From Crenalkalicoccus roseus (lineage in GTDB: Bacteria; Pseudomonadota; Alphaproteobacteria; Acetobacterales; Acetobacteraceae), in NCBI RefSeq assembly GCF_004761865.1, contig NZ_SJDM01000010.1, positions 342 through 64,341 of the forward strand: a DNA stretch of 64,000 nt, written 5' to 3'. This document shows, in pieces, positions 54,154 to 62,511 of the stretch. A model generated the notes under the pieces. The model ran no database searches. It was not told where the DNA came from and saw only the letters and a program-made list of their open reading frames with translations. The position numbers and the translations under genes were made by a program. The stretch's first letter is position 1, and every line of letters starts with the position of its first letter.

Positions 54154-55182
54154 TCAGGGTCCCGTGCCGCGCGGGTGCCATTCGCTCCTTGCCACCGGCA
54201 GGAGTTCCTGCACGCTGGCGCAGCGCTTGAGGAGGGGCCAGGCCCGCTCGGCCAGGGTCTCGCCGATCCGGGAATCGCTCGGGTAGTGCACGCCGATCAC
54301 TTCGCGGTTGCGGGCGATGCGGCTGGCAAGGCGCCGCAGCGGCCGGTGATGGGCAGGCGGTGCGGCCACGGCGGCGGGCAGCACCTCCTCGAGCAGCCAG
54401 GCGATCAGATGCGCCTGGGTCGCGTGACCGCTGGGATAGGCCGGATGGCCGGGCGGATCTATCGACGGCATCAGCGCGGGAGAGAGGCGGGAAGGGCGCG
54501 GCCGGTCGAACCGCCGCTTGAAGTGGGTGGCGAGGAAGCTGCCCGCCTGCAGCGCCGCGGTGCAGAGATAGGCGGTCGCCGGATGCGAGGAGCGGTTGAA
54601 GGTGAGGATGCCGGCGAAGTAGTCGAGCATGCCGGCGCGCTGCGCCATCGCCTCCGCCATCACCGCCGGGCGGTACTCCACCAGCGCCCGCAGCTCGGCC
54701 AGCTCCGCGTCCACATCGGCATAGCCCATGGCGGCGAGCACCTGGTTGTAGTGGTCCGGCGAGGTGGGGGCGGTGTCCAGCAGGGCCGTCCATTCCGGCT
54801 GCGCCGGCGCCGCGGGCGGGCTCGCGGGCCAGGGATCCGGCAGCGGCGGCATCAGGGTGACCAGCTCGGCGAGCACGGACTGCGCGAAGTGCCAGCGCGA
54901 CCAGGCGCCGTAGCGGAACGGCAGCAGCGACGCCGCCGCATGCGCGAAGGTCGTGCCGTGCGGCGCCGAGGGCCAGGCGACGTGGGAGGGCAGCGGCGGC
55001 GGCCAGCGCTCGCCCTCGAAGGCGGGGGGATCGAGGTCCGGTATGGCGGCGACGGAAGGCGCGACGCCCATGGGGCGGTGCGCGCCGGCGCCGCGGCGGG
55101 CGGCGAGGGCGAGCGCCGTCCCGTCGGTGCCATCCGTCCCGTCGGTGCCGTCGGTGCCGTCGGTTCCGTCGAATCCGCTCAT
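54154..55182 (-). CDS. PAP2/vanadium-haloperoxidase-like phosphatase with GTD repeat
   Basis: 342 residues with the three PAP2 motifs: KRRFDRPRPSRLSPAL, AYPSGHATQAHLIAWLL, and SRIARNREVIGVHYPSDS. There are no membrane helices, so it is the soluble acid-phosphatase/vanadium-haloperoxidase type. The N-terminus after the ATG carries five to six Gly-Thr-Asp repeats encoded by 9-nt DNA repeats (55130-55170), which may be length-variable. Start set by GGGAGGACAGGG. No signal peptide is visible. Whether it is a haloperoxidase or phosphatase cannot be decided from motifs alone. Confidence 0.82.
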   Translation of the reverse strand: MSGFDGTDGTDGTDGTDGTDGTALALAARRGAGAHRPMGVAPSVAAIPDLDPPAFEGERWPPPLPSHVAWPSAPHGTTFAHAAASLLPFRYGAWSRWHFAQSVLAELVTLMPPLPDPWPASPPAAPAQPEWTALLDTAPTSPDHYNQVLAAMGYADVDAELAELRALVEYRPAVMAEAMAQRAGMLDYFAGILTFNRSSHPATAYLCTAALQAGSFLATHFKRRFDRPRPSRLSPALMPSIDPPGHPAYPSGHATQAHLIAWLLEEVLPAAVAAPPAHHRPLRRLASRIARNREVIGVHYPSDSRIGETLAERAWPLLKRCASVQELLPVARSEWHPRGTGP

Positions 55183-55204
55183 CCCTGTCCTCCCAAGGCG
55201 GGTC

Positions 55205-56998
55205 TCACGGCAGTCCGGCCGCGCGCAGGTCGCGCGCGAAGCGCGCGCGCAGGGCCGGCTCGCGGAACGGCATGCGCGCGCGGACATACTCCTCCAGCCG
55301 GAAGCCGGGCTCGGATTCGAGCATCCGCCGCGCCGCCTCCGCCGCCTCGTCGGTGCGGCCCTGGGCCGCGAGCGCGGCGGCGAGCACCCGCCAGCTCGAG
55401 GCGTGGTCCGGATTGGCGCCGATGGAGGCGCGGCTCCAGCGCTCGGCCCTGGCGAGCTCCTCGTTGGCGTAGTGCGCGATGGAGAGGAAATGGTGCTGCG
55501 AGAAGCGCAGCGGGTCGTAGGGCGAGAGGCGCAGCCCGCGCTCCGCGTGGCGCACCGCCTCCCCGCCGCGCCCGAGATAGCTCAGCGTGCAGCTCGACAG
55601 CGTCCAGGCGAGCGCGCTGTTCGGGCAGGCGGCGAGCGCCTGCTCGAAGCACCGCATCGCGGTCTCGCAGTCGTGCCGCAGATAGGCGGCGAGGTGCCCG
55701 TAGGTGGCGAGGGCGAGGGCGTTGCCGGGGTCGAGGGCGATCGCCCGCTCGGCCAGCGCCATCGCCGCGGCGTTGTCCGCCGCCGGATCGGCCGACCAGC
55801 CGCGGCCGATGTTGAGGCTGTGCCAGCGCGCCGCCCAGGCGAGCGGCAGCGCGAAGCCCGGATCCTCCGCCGCGGCGCGGCGCAGGTGGTCGAGCGCCTG
55901 GCGGAACGGCCCCCGGTCGCGCCCGGCGAGCGCGTGCAGGCCGCGCAGCAGCAGGTCGTAGGAGGTGAGGCTCTCGGGCCGCTTGCGCATCGCCTCGCGC
56001 AGCGCGCTCGCCCGCACGTTCGGCGCGATGCCCGCCACCACCTGGCCGACGATCCGCTCCTGCAGCTCGAAGATGTCCTCCTGCGGCGCGTCGAACCTGT
56101 CGCCCCAGAGCATCGCGCCGCCCGCCGTCTCGGTGAGCTGGACCGAGACGCGCAGGCCGCGGCCGGTGCTGCGCAGGCTGCCGGTGACCACGAAGCGCAC
56201 GCCGAGGGTGCGCCCCACGCGCAGCGGATCGGGGCGCTGCCCGCGGAACATGCGTGCCGAATCCTGCGCGATGACGAACACCTCGTGCAGGCCGGCGAGC
56301 GAGGCGATGACGTCCTCGACGATCCCTTCGGCGAGGTAGTCCCGCGCCGGGTCGCCGGTGCGGTTCTCGAGCGGCAGCACGGCGACCGAGGGCAGCCGCG
56401 CCGGCGGCGGCGGCAGCGGCACCGGCACGACGCCGGCCGGCCCCTCGATGGCGAAGGCCCGCACCGTGCGCGAGAGGTTGCGCAGCGGCAGGTCGCCGAG
56501 GTCGCGCGCCGGCCCCGCCGCGCCTTCCGGCAGCGCCGCCAGCGCCTCGCGCGACAGCACGGTGCCGCCCGGCGTGCCGTATTCCTGCAGCCGCGCCGCG
56601 AGGTTCACGGTGTCTCCGAACACGCCCTCCGCGCTGGCCAGCACCGGGCCGCAGTGGATCGCCACGCGGAAGGCGATGGGCGGGCGCTGCGGCTCCGCCT
56701 CCGAGGCCGCGAGCGAGGCGGCGTGCAGCGCGCGCGCCCAGGCGAGCGCGGCGGCCGCGTCGGGGAACTCGGCCAGCACGCCGTCGCCGCGCAGCTCCGC
56801 CACGCGCCCGCCGTGGCGCCGCGCTTCCGGCGCCACCACGCCGCGGTAGAGCGCGAACCAGCGCTCATGCGTGCCGATCTCGTCCGCCGCGGTCAGGATC
56901 GTGTAGCCGACGATGTCGGCGAAGGCGATCGCCGCATGCCGCCGGCGCATCGGGGCCGGGTCTTCGCCGCCTCCGGGATCGGATGGCTGTGCAAGCAT
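55205..56998 (-). CDS. Class III nucleotidyl cyclase with TolB-like and TPR domains (possible guanylyl cyclase)
   Basis: 597 residues. The cyclase domain (residues about 20-180) has metal Asp28 in FADIVGYT, Asp72 in RGDGVLAEF and the transition-state Asn132/Arg136 in GDTVNLAARLQ. The substrate-selecting positions are Glu68 (GRVAELRGDG, where adenylyl cyclases have Lys) and Gly125 (where they have Asp/Thr), a guanylyl-type pair. A TolB-like segment follows (SVAVLPLENRTGDPARDYLA, FVVTGSLRSTGRGLRVSVQL), then TPR-like repeats to the end. The general layout is common in rhizobia, where the Lys/Asp pair is usual. No transmembrane region. It is divergent from the subtilase. Confidence 0.9.
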   Translation of the reverse strand: MLAQPSDPGGGEDPAPMRRRHAAIAFADIVGYTILTAADEIGTHERWFALYRGVVAPEARRHGGRVAELRGDGVLAEFPDAAAALAWARALHAASLAASEAEPQRPPIAFRVAIHCGPVLASAEGVFGDTVNLAARLQEYGTPGGTVLSREALAALPEGAAGPARDLGDLPLRNLSRTVRAFAIEGPAGVVPVPLPPPPARLPSVAVLPLENRTGDPARDYLAEGIVEDVIASLAGLHEVFVIAQDSARMFRGQRPDPLRVGRTLGVRFVVTGSLRSTGRGLRVSVQLTETAGGAMLWGDRFDAPQEDIFELQERIVGQVVAGIAPNVRASALREAMRKRPESLTSYDLLLRGLHALAGRDRGPFRQALDHLRRAAAEDPGFALPLAWAARWHSLNIGRGWSADPAADNAAAMALAERAIALDPGNALALATYGHLAAYLRHDCETAMRCFEQALAACPNSALAWTLSSCTLSYLGRGGEAVRHAERGLRLSPYDPLRFSQHHFLSIAHYANEELARAERWSRASIGANPDHASSWRVLAAALAAQGRTDEAAEAARRMLESEPGFRLEEYVRARMPFREPALRARFARDLRAAGLP

Positions 56999-57109
56999 GC
57001 GCGGCGATGTCGCCTCGGTCTCGACCCTTCGTGCCAGCCTCCCCCACGCATCTTCCTTTTGCAAGCGTCGCATTGCGTGGCGCATGCTGGCGGCGGAGAC
57101 GAGGACACC

Positions 57110-58543
57110 ATGGCCGATCCCGGACCGATCCGTTTCATCCTGGAACTGGACCTCGCCCGCCAGGAGGGGAAGAACAGGAAGGAGCTGCTCGCCCTCTACG
57201 ACGCGCAGGACATCGCCGGCCTCAGGGCCTGGATCGACCGCCATCTCGGCACGGCGAACCTGCCCTACCGCATCGTCGAGCTGCCCTCCCTCGCGCCCCG
57301 CTTCGTGCAGGCCGAGGACCGGCCGCTGTTCCGCGAGGACGGCGCCGCGCCGGTGCCGGAGCGCCTCGTCTTCGGCCTCTGGGCGGCGGACGAGCCGACG
57401 GTGCGGCGCTTCGAGCGGCTGGCGCTCGACAAGGGGGAGGAGCTGGCGGCCGATGCGCGGATCGGCGCCTTCGACTCCTGGTGCCCGGGCGAGGGCTGGC
57501 CGCCGCTCTTCGCCACGCGCGCCCGCGCCGAGGCGCTGATCGGCGCCGCCGCCCTGTCCGGCCGCTCGCCGCCGCTGAAGGGGGCGAGGGTGAATGTGGT
57601 GGTGGTGGATGACGGGCTTTCCGTCGCCCGGCTGCGCCAGCTCTTCCCCGGCCTGCGCTATGCCGGCGGCTGGCGGCTCCGCCGGCTCGGGGAGCCGGAC
57701 CGGCTGCCGGGTGCCGGCCGCCCGGACGGGCACGGCACCATGGTGGCACGCAACCTCCTTTCGCTCGCGCCGGAGGCACGCCTCTTCGACCTGCCGATGC
57801 TGCCCGACCGCATTCGCCGCGTCCCGGCCTATATCGGCTGGGCCCATGGGGTGCTCTCCTGGGTGCAGTGGCAGATCCGGCTCTGGCGCGCCGCCCATCA
57901 GTTCGCCCGCGATCCCTGGGTGTTCTGCCATGCCTGGGGCATCTACGACCGCCGCAGCGAGACCGTGCCCGGCGCCTACACCAACAATCCCCGCCACCCG
58001 TTCAACCGGCGCGTCGGGCTGATGGACCAGGACGGCCACGACCAGGTGTTCGCCGCCGGCAATTGCGGCCAGTTCTGTCCCAATGCGCGCTGCGGCCCCG
58101 GGGATCGCGGGCCCGGCGAGAGCATCCTCGGCGCCAATTCCCACCCCAGGGTGCTGACGGTGGGGGCGGTGCGCGCCGACGGGCTGTGGCTCGGCTACTC
58201 CTCGCAGGGGCCGGGACAGGAGGGGTTCCTCGAGGAGGCGCCGCGGGACGCCCGGCAGGTGGAGAAGCCGGATCTCTGCGCGCCGAGCCATTTCGTGGAG
58301 GCGGCGGACGGCCATGCGCTGAGCTCCGGCACCTCCGCCGCCTGCGGCCTCGCCGCCGGCGCGGTGGCGGCGCTGCGCAGCGCCCCGAAGCTCGCCGGCC
58401 TCGATCCGGAGAAGCTGCGCGCCCTGCTGCGCGACCGCGCCTGCCGGCCCGCGGGCGCGGGCTGGGACCCGCGTCTGGGCCATGGCATCCTCGACCTCCG
58501 GCGCATGGTGGCGCACCTCGCCGCCGAGGGGCTGCTGCCGTAG
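57110..58543 (+). CDS. Intracellular S8 (subtilisin-like) serine peptidase
   Basis: 477 residues. Catalytic residues are visible: Asp in VNVVVVDDGLS (167/168), His208 in GRPDGHGTMVARN, the oxyanion Asn318 in VFAAGNCGQFCP, and Ser409 in ALSSGTSAACGLAAG. A 155-residue N-terminal domain precedes the protease (WIDRHLGTANLPYRIVELPS, FGLWAADEPTVRRFERLALD) and looks unrelated to inhibitor-type propeptides. No signal peptide, so the enzyme is probably cytosolic. A Cys cluster (CGQFCPNARCGPG) next to the oxyanion site is unusual and could be redox- or metal-responsive. A WD40 protein follows in the same direction, 81 nt downstream. Confidence 0.9.
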   Translation: MADPGPIRFILELDLARQEGKNRKELLALYDAQDIAGLRAWIDRHLGTANLPYRIVELPSLAPRFVQAEDRPLFREDGAAPVPERLVFGLWAADEPTVRRFERLALDKGEELAADARIGAFDSWCPGEGWPPLFATRARAEALIGAAALSGRSPPLKGARVNVVVVDDGLSVARLRQLFPGLRYAGGWRLRRLGEPDRLPGAGRPDGHGTMVARNLLSLAPEARLFDLPMLPDRIRRVPAYIGWAHGVLSWVQWQIRLWRAAHQFARDPWVFCHAWGIYDRRSETVPGAYTNNPRHPFNRRVGLMDQDGHDQVFAAGNCGQFCPNARCGPGDRGPGESILGANSHPRVLTVGAVRADGLWLGYSSQGPGQEGFLEEAPRDARQVEKPDLCAPSHFVEAADGHALSSGTSAACGLAAGAVAALRSAPKLAGLDPEKLRALLRDRACRPAGAGWDPRLGHGILDLRRMVAHLAAEGLLP

Positions 58544-58624
58544 GACGCCGCGGCTCTGGACCGCACTCCCCGGCGGTGGCAGACCGGCCGCGAGGACGCC
58601 GGGACGAGGCGCGGAGGAGGGGCG

Positions 58625-59665
58625 ATGTCGGCAGCGAGCGAGGCGGATTTCCTGCTGGACCGGCGCGGCGTCGGTCGCGACCTCGGCGCCTGGGTGGTCG
58701 GCGTGGCCTTCGCCCGTCGCAGCCCGGCCTGCGCCTTCGCGCTCGGCGACGGCACGCTGCGCCTCGCCGCGCTGCCGGCGATGGGCGAGGCATGGCGCGA
58801 TGCCGCGGCGCATGAGGGCGGCGCCTGCCTCTGCCTCGCGGCCGATGCCGGAGACGGCTTCCTCTCGGGCGGCGACGACGGGCGGCTGGCGCACACCGCT
58901 GCCGACGGTACGGTGCGGGAGGTCGCGCGGCTCGGCACCATGAAGTGGGTCGAGCACGTGGCGGCGCACGAGGCCGGCATCCGCCTCGCCGCGGTCGGGA
59001 AGCTGCTGCACGTCCTCGACGCCGGGGGGGCGACGCTGAAGACCCTGGCGCACCCCTCCGCCGTCGGCGGCATCGCCTTCGACGCCAAGGGCAAGCGCAT
59101 CGCGGCCAGCCACTACAACGGCGTCTCGCTCTGGTTCGTGGCGGCGCGGGAGGACAGGCCGCGCGTCCTGGAGTGGAAGGGCAGCCACGGCGCCGTCGCC
59201 ATCAGCCCGGACGGCAGCCACGTGGTCACCGCCATGCAGGAGAACGCGCTGCACGGCTGGCGGCTGGAGGACGGGCAGCACATGCGCATGTCCGGCTACC
59301 CCTCCAAGACCCGCTTCCTCTCCTTCACCGCGCGCGGCCGCTGGCTGGCGACCAGCGGCGCCGACAGCGTGGTGCTCTGGCCCTTCTTCGGCGGCGGCCC
59401 GATGGGCAAGGCGCCGACCGAGCTCGCCGGCGGCGACGGCGTGCTGTGCAGCGCCGTCGCCGCCCACCCGCAGCACGAGGTGGTGGCGGCGGGCTTCGCC
59501 GACGGGCTGGTGCTGCTGGCCGAGATCGCCTCGGGCCGGGTGGTGCCGGTGGCCGCACCGGGGCGCGGGGCCGTTTCGGCACTCGCCTGGAACGCGGCGG
59601 GGACGCATCTCGCCTTCGGCACCGAGACGGGCTTCGCCGGCCTCGTGGACCTCTCCCGCCGCTGA
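58625..59665 (+). CDS. WD40-repeat beta-propeller protein
   Basis: 346 residues forming about seven beta-propeller blades: VVGVAFARRSPACAFALGDG, GDGFLSGGDDGRLAHTAADG, VGGIAFDAKGKRIAASHYNG, VAISPDGSHVVTAMQENALH, and others ending ALAWNAAGTHLAFGTETGF. No signal peptide and no catalytic motif; a cytosolic scaffold. It directly follows the subtilase, so it may present substrates to it or regulate it. Similar lone WD40 proteins are widespread in alphaproteobacteria with no assigned role. Confidence 0.88.
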   Translation: MSAASEADFLLDRRGVGRDLGAWVVGVAFARRSPACAFALGDGTLRLAALPAMGEAWRDAAAHEGGACLCLAADAGDGFLSGGDDGRLAHTAADGTVREVARLGTMKWVEHVAAHEAGIRLAAVGKLLHVLDAGGATLKTLAHPSAVGGIAFDAKGKRIAASHYNGVSLWFVAAREDRPRVLEWKGSHGAVAISPDGSHVVTAMQENALHGWRLEDGQHMRMSGYPSKTRFLSFTARGRWLATSGADSVVLWPFFGGGPMGKAPTELAGGDGVLCSAVAAHPQHEVVAAGFADGLVLLAEIASGRVVPVAAPGRGAVSALAWNAAGTHLAFGTETGFAGLVDLSRR

Positions 59666-59753
59666 AACCCCCTGGCGGCGCTTGCCGGCGGGCCCTGCCC
59701 ATGCCCAAATCGGCCGGGTCGCGCGGGGCGGGAACCGGCCCCGCCTTCCGCGT

Positions 59754-59801
59754 TAGAGCGGATCGCGGGCGGCCGCAACCGGTTGGGAGGCGACTCCGCT
59801 C
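59754..59801 (+). repeat. Dispersed repeat family A, copy 6 (longest)
   Basis: TAGAGCGGATCGCGGGCGG, then CCGCAACCGGTTGGGAGGCG, then ACTCCGCTC. It lies in the 212-nt gap before the DUF3775 gene and retains both ends of the element. Confidence 0.78.
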
Positions 59802-59877
59802 CGCGAACCACAGGGCGCCGTTGCCGCCGGGTAGGGCGGGAACGGCCCCGGCCGCTCAGGCCAGGGGGACGAAGGCG

Positions 59878-60297
59878 ATGGCGGAGCCCGACGACGACGA
59901 GGTTGATCTCGGCATCAGCCTGGAGACGGTGGCGACGGTGGTGGACCTCGCCCGCGCCGTGCAGGGCACGGAGGAGGGCGATCCCGCCCAGCTCTCCGAG
60001 GACGAGGACAGCCCCGCGGCGCTGCTGCAGGAGCATCCGGAGGACGCCACCGAGGACGCGCTGCACGACTTCATCGCCGATCTGAACGAGGACGAGCAGG
60101 CGGCGCTGATCGCCCTCGCCTGGGTCGGCCGCGGCGACTACGGCCCGGAGGAGTGGGAGGAGGCGGTGCGCCTCGCCGCCGAGCGCAACGAGGGGCGCGA
60201 CGCCGCCCGCTACCTGATGTCCATGGACATGCTGGGCGACTTGTTGTCGGAAGGCGTGGCCGCCTTCGGCCTCTCGATCGAGGATGTGGAGCGCTGA
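59878..60297 (+). CDS. DUF3775 domain protein
   Basis: 139 residues, very acidic (N-terminus AEPDDDEVDLGISLETVATV). The DUF3775 core is DFIADLNEDEQAALIALAWV, then GRGDYGPEEWEEAVRLAAER. It ends with a helical tail (YLMSMDMLGDLLSEGVAAFG). Cytosolic, function unknown. It is about 210 nt from the WD40 gene, with a family A repeat between, so probably a separate unit. Confidence 0.85.
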   Translation: MAEPDDDEVDLGISLETVATVVDLARAVQGTEEGDPAQLSEDEDSPAALLQEHPEDATEDALHDFIADLNEDEQAALIALAWVGRGDYGPEEWEEAVRLAAERNEGRDAARYLMSMDMLGDLLSEGVAAFGLSIEDVER

Positions 60298-60357
60298 GGC
60301 CCTGCCAGGCGCCGCCTCCTTCGGAATGGGCCGGCCGCGCCTCCGCCCGGGCGGGGA

Positions 60358-61098
60358 TCAGCCCCGCGCTGCCGGCTCCCGCGGCGGGCCGGCGATCTCG
60401 CGGATCAGCTTGCGCTTCACCGCCTGGCCGAAGCTCTCGAAATCCTGCGCGACGATCAGGAAGGAGCCGGGACCGCCGATCACGCTGTCGCGGAAGTAGT
60501 CGTCGAGGGCGATCGGCGGCAGGCGCCCGAAGGTCGGGCGGTCGTTCAGGATGGGCAGGCCGTTGATGATGATGCCCTCGGCCAGCGCGCGGTCGCGCGC
60601 CTGCTCCGCCGGAGGGCCGCTGTTGTTCACCCCGTCGCCCGAGACGTCGATGATCCGCCGCGTCGCCTCGAAGGGCGCCTCCGCCATGACGCGGCGCGAG
60701 AAGTCGATGGCGCCCGAGATCGAGGTCCAGGAGAGGGAGACGCGCGGTGCCTGCGCCAGCCGCTCCGCCCAGCGGTCGGCCTCCGCCTGGCTGGCGATGC
60801 GCGTCCAGGGCAGCACCAGGCGCTGATACTCGATGCCGGCCCACTCGACATAGGCGATGCCGATGGCGCCGATCATGCCGCCGCGGATCGCCTCGACGAT
60901 CGCCGGGTCGGAGACGGCGGCGCGGTAGCCCTCCCGCTGCAGCCGCGCCTCGTCCTCGTCTATGGAGCGGGAGACGTCCACTGCCAGCACGATGAGGACG
61001 TCCACCGGCTCGTCCGCGCGCGCGCGCCGTGGCAGCGCGCCGAATTGGCCGGAGACGGCCACGGCGCCGGCCGTGGCGAACAGGGACCGTCGGCGCAT
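60358..61098 (-). CDS. DUF1194 (von Willebrand factor A-like) exported protein
   Basis: 246 residues with a twin-arginine-type signal (MRRRSLFATAGAVAVSGQFG, cleavage near RARADE). The VWA fold starts VDVLIVLAVDVSRSIDEDEA, which holds the MIDAS DxSxS, and continues with SWTSISGAIDFSRRVMAEAP and RRIIDVSGDGVNNSGPPAEQ, a second metal-coordinating loop. DUF1194 proteins are periplasmic VWA proteins of unknown role. GGAGG lies 8 nt upstream of this ATG, preferred over an upstream Met that would hide the signal peptide. Confidence 0.87.
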   Translation of the reverse strand: MRRRSLFATAGAVAVSGQFGALPRRARADEPVDVLIVLAVDVSRSIDEDEARLQREGYRAAVSDPAIVEAIRGGMIGAIGIAYVEWAGIEYQRLVLPWTRIASQAEADRWAERLAQAPRVSLSWTSISGAIDFSRRVMAEAPFEATRRIIDVSGDGVNNSGPPAEQARDRALAEGIIINGLPILNDRPTFGRLPPIALDDYFRDSVIGGPGSFLIVAQDFESFGQAVKRKLIREIAGPPREPAARG

Positions 61099-61180
61099 GG
61101 CCGAGCCCTCCGCGATGAGCGCCTCATGGAAGCGCAGGCGGGGGGCGCGGTTCAACGGTTCTCGCGCCGCGCCGCTCCGA

Positions 61181-62341
61181 TCACAACCCCGACAGCACCG
61201 CGGCGCAGACCCGCTCCGCCTGCGCCTCGTCGAGATAGGGGTGCATGGGCAGGGACAGCACGCGGTCGCACAGCGTCTCGCTCACCGGCAGGGGCGGCGG
61301 GCCGCCGGCGATCGAGGCCGCGTGGTGGCGGGCATAGGCCGGCTGATGGTGCAGCGGCTTCGGGTAGTAGATCGCGCTCGGCACGCCCTGCGCCGCCATC
61401 GCCTGCTGCACCCGCGCCCGCGCCGCGGCATCGGGCAGCAGGATGGTGTAGATGCCCCAGGCGCTCTCCGCCCCCTCCGGCAGGCGCGGCACCGCCACAT
61501 GCGCGCCGAGCCGCTCGGCGTAGAACGCGGCGAGCCGGCGCCGCGCCGCGAGCTCGTCGGCGAGCAGCGGCAGCTTGGCGAGCAGGATCGCCGCCTGGAT
61601 GGTGTCGAGGCGGCCGTTCATGCCGGTGCGCAGCACCTCGTAGCGGGTGCGCCCCTCGCCATGGGTGCGCAGCGAGCGGTAGAGCTCGGCGCGGCCCGCA
61701 TCATTGGTCAGCAGCGCCCCCCCGTCGCCGTAGCAGCCGAGCGTCTTGGTCGGGTAGAAGCTGCAGGCCGTCGCATCCGCCCAGGCGCCGAGGCGGCGCC
61801 CGTGCAGCGCGGCGCCGAAGGCCTGCGCCGCGTCGTCGAGCGCGAACATGCCGCGCCGCGCGCACAGCGCCTCGATCGCCGGCCAGTCCGCGGGCAGGCC
61901 GTAGAGATCGACGCCGATCACCGCGCGCGGGCGCAGCCGCCCCTCGCGCTCCACCAGCGCGATGCGCCGCTCCAAATCCGCAAGGTCGAGGTTGAAGCTC
62001 GTCTCCTCCACGTCCACGAAGACCGGGGTGGCGCCGAGCACCAGCGGCACCTCGGCGGTGGCGGTGTAGGTGAAGGCGGGCAGGAACACCGCGTCGCCCG
62101 GCCCGATCCCCTCCGCCATCAGGGCGATCTGCAGCGCGTCCGTGCCGGAGGAGACGCCGACGCAGTGCGCCGCGCCGGTGAACTCGGCGAGGCGCGATTC
62201 CAGCTCCTCCACCTCCGGCCCCTGCACGAAGCGGCCGGAATCGAGCACCGCGGCGATGCGCAGGTCGATGTCGTCGCGGATCAGCGCCTGCTGCGCCTTC
62301 ATGTCGAAGAAGGCGATGGGACGGGGACGGGGAGCGGTCAT
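61181..62341 (-). CDS. DegT/DnrJ/EryC1 family sugar aminotransferase
   Basis: 386 residues. PLP-enzyme landmarks: IAFFDMKAQQALIRDDIDLR, GVSSGTDALQIALMAEGIGP, VFLPAFTYTATAEVPLVLGA, LDDAAQAFGAALHGRRLG, the Schiff-base Lys in CSFYPTKTLGCYGDGGALLT, and GMNGRLDTIQAAILLAKL. The family transaminates NDP-4-keto (or 3-keto) sugars. Immediately upstream on the same strand is a WbpM/PglF-type 4,6-dehydratase, so the pair should make a UDP-4-amino-4,6-dideoxy-HexNAc or a related sugar (WbpE/PglE-like logic). The last ATG before the conserved start is used. Confidence 0.9.
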   Translation of the reverse strand: MTAPRPRPIAFFDMKAQQALIRDDIDLRIAAVLDSGRFVQGPEVEELESRLAEFTGAAHCVGVSSGTDALQIALMAEGIGPGDAVFLPAFTYTATAEVPLVLGATPVFVDVEETSFNLDLADLERRIALVEREGRLRPRAVIGVDLYGLPADWPAIEALCARRGMFALDDAAQAFGAALHGRRLGAWADATACSFYPTKTLGCYGDGGALLTNDAGRAELYRSLRTHGEGRTRYEVLRTGMNGRLDTIQAAILLAKLPLLADELAARRRLAAFYAERLGAHVAVPRLPEGAESAWGIYTILLPDAAARARVQQAMAAQGVPSAIYYPKPLHHQPAYARHHAASIAGGPPPLPVSETLCDRVLSLPMHPYLDEAQAERVCAAVLSGL

Positions 62342-62511
62342 GCGCGAGCAACCTGATGCGGCCGGGCGGGGCGCCCGCCCCCCAATTACGGTCCGCATCG
62401 TGGCCGCGGAAGTCACCGCTCGTGTCATTCGGCAACGCGAGGAGCGGCGGCGTTGCGGGTCCGGATCGGATCGCGGGCCCTGCCGGAAGGCGGCGCCGGC
62501 CCGCCGCGGGA

